A stretch of 64,000 nucleotides of DNA from Enterovibrio calviensis DSM 14347 (GTDB lineage: Bacteria > Pseudomonadota > Gammaproteobacteria > Enterobacterales > Vibrionaceae). Of the stretch, positions 63,901 through 64,000 are shown in pieces. The notes beneath the pieces were generated by a model. The model was not told the DNA's origin, did not search any database, and was given only the letters and a program-made list of their open reading frames with translations. The position numbers were made by a program, and so were the translations under genes. Every line of letters starts with the position of its first letter. Within the stretch, counting starts at the first letter, position 1. The stretch covers positions 529,304 through 593,303 of the forward strand of contig NZ_KK211218.1 of assembly GCF_000621165.1 (NCBI RefSeq), written 5' to 3'.

Positions 63901-64000
63901 GCGGCGGTGACACCAACAACAACGGGGTTGATGATCGTGCCGAAGATTCGGACGGTGACGGTATCTCTAATCCGAACGATGAGGATGATGACAACGACGG
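60981..64000 (+). CDS. secreted subtilisin-like serine protease with thrombospondin type-3 repeats (3' partial)
   Basis: The frame is open from TTG 60981 to the window end (over 1000 residues). An N-terminal signal/anchor (LISLSVFLLSSAFVIGASQS, about residues 30-49) is followed by a propeptide and the S8 catalytic domain: Asp in AVYDQGILRSHEDL, His in FGSHGTPVAGTIC, and Ser in FSGTSQATPVVTG. After about residue 550 come Asp-rich calcium-binding type-3 repeats (DTDGDGILDDVDPDDDNDGV and several more), a beta-sandwich-like domain (about 720-870) and a second repeat run. The start is an unusual TTG with AAGGATT upstream; no better in-frame ATG is near. Probably an extracellular or surface protease; the C-terminus is missing from the window. 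Confidence 0.88.
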   Translation, partial: MATSNKDPEKNKNKLEQNQNNGIKKNRKRLISLSVFLLSSAFVIGASQSVNIHAAPPPLSVSISTNAMPSSAPSTSTKKQEPVIQPKPVIPFEDSLAGNGIDHGDDPERPWMKASLSSKPFSEYWLNQVDAHISQQRTPGWLKFENYHLSQGRDPLQLPTFARMVESKHVPDVLTVRLLDGVETMTALSDIGFEHKTSLDPASPDTRVHVYQIPEGLSFEAALEVVNAHPNVAFGEPDYLIEWALAPNESNGGISNGSAWWLNQLNAYEAWDTTTDASAIGPIAVYDQGILRSHEDLRDNFWVNPDEVAGNGVDDDNNGIVDDINGRTNTVFGSHGTPVAGTICGRGDNGIGYVGSAWTCQLMDTGGPLSFAAAVSDAMASLRYATSKGSRISNHSWGISGDYSQAFKDLITDIADDDHLMVIASHNFNSNIDNSPVYPASYDNDNILSIAASNQSESRISYSNYGAVSVDIAAPTEFNTANSSGGYSGFSGTSQATPVVTGVVALAWSIDPSMTFREIKQLVMDTSRRIPAWSGLTVSEGIIDMKNLVESVIVDTDGDGILDDVDPDDDNDGVPDEEDAFPKDATETTDTDNDGIGNNADNDDDGDGVNDEDDWRPLDPNEQYDTDGDGIGNSVDEDDDDDGVLDENDAFPLDDSETTDTDGDGVGDNSDQFVNDPNEWVDSDGDGVGDNGDIDRDNDGLSDDLESRTSALVTNWPTLTGNSAFTDGVLTANGGSWGQQANSDRFSQYGFNDNYRLSFTVDALGTYNMIGLGSVESSASYTDIDYAFYLTGGSLSAYESGSSQGSIGSVAVGDTLTIEVNSNTIRYLRNDSVVREVTYSGETPDFYVDSSFYSGAIRLSNIELTPLSGAGLSADADNDGVTNDVDLDSDNDTIPDVIEAGLADTDGSLTVDSIDLQASVDPAPDSDSDGIPDFLDLESQNPENDGTAFDMHGYQFAAFDTNGDGMLNLQDGEGGGDTNNNGVDDRAEDSDGDGISNPNDEDDDND

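Noticed and set aside
1..64000. CRISPR arrays, tRNA/rRNA genes, transposase genes, prophage genes
   Set aside because: None were recognised; repeats seen are dispersed intergenic elements without regular spacers, and no transposase or phage structural protein appears among the open frames.

Overview
The window reads as a piece of a Vibrionaceae genome (Vibrio/Photobacterium/Enterovibrio/Grimontia type), probably the smaller, accessory-rich chromosome. This is inferred from a LuxM/LuxN-type quorum-sensing pair, a DUF2860 outer-membrane protein, an NptA-type Na+/phosphate transporter, an integron attC-like site resembling Vibrio cassettes, and many copies of an intergenic repeat with TATACCCAAGNAACCTGAAGATGC termini. 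No rRNA, tRNA or CRISPR array was seen.

Layout. 1-4.5 kb: end of an OmpR-type response regulator, its histidine kinase, a DUF2860 porin-like protein, nptA and a small coiled-coil protein. 4.6-14.4 kb (minus strand): a complete carbon-phosphorus lyase operon, phnCDE-F-GHIJKLMN, with a terminator behind phnN and sequence-related candidate PhnF operators in front of phnC and phnF. 14.8-20.6 kb: a divergent catabolic cluster. On the minus strand lie a 2-hydroxyacid dehydrogenase, a class II aldolase, a 2OG-Fe(II) oxygenase and a HIBADH-like dehydrogenase; on the plus strand lie a LysR regulator and an enolase-superfamily enzyme. 20.7-23.5 kb: an AT-richer patch with an attC-like site, an HNH-like gene, a broken papain-like amidase gene and an orphan gene, probably stranded integron cassettes. 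23.8-25.7 kb: a HupE/UreJ-type membrane protein with an anchor protein and a His-rich exported protein. 26.3-29.4 kb: a nitrobindin-like secreted protein and an HTTM-DCC fusion.

30.1-39.1 kb is the most unusual region. A 38-codon peptide gene (Lys-rich N-terminus, Pro-rich C-terminus ending CCGTP) is followed on the plus strand by a type-1 ABC exporter without a peptidase domain and a MacA/MacB-like export set (adaptor, ATPase, FtsX-type permease). Converging on it from the minus strand is an operon of a dedicated acyl carrier protein, a KAS I/II ketosynthase, a FabZ-like dehydratase, two GNAT acyltransferases and a CPBP membrane protease. Together these look like a gene cluster for a ribosomally made, fatty-acylated peptide with its own export and immunity or processing protein. 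A two-component system and a MipA/OmpV outer-membrane protein follow immediately (39.8-42.8 kb).

43-53.8 kb holds mostly ordinary genes: a small conserved protein, a DUF1989 protein, an ACR3 arsenite exporter, a xanthine/uracil-type permease with guanine deaminase (purine salvage), an SDR/LysR divergent pair, a 2OG oxygenase, a lipoprotein, a 45-aa exported peptide and a DUF2058 protein. 54.2-58.4 kb: luxM/luxN-type autoinducer synthase and hybrid sensor kinase; the kinase carries an extra, degenerate receiver-like domain. 58.5-60.4 kb: a RecQ-family helicase. 61.0 kb to the end: the 5' part of a large secreted subtilisin-like protease with thrombospondin type-3 calcium-binding repeats, cut by the window edge.
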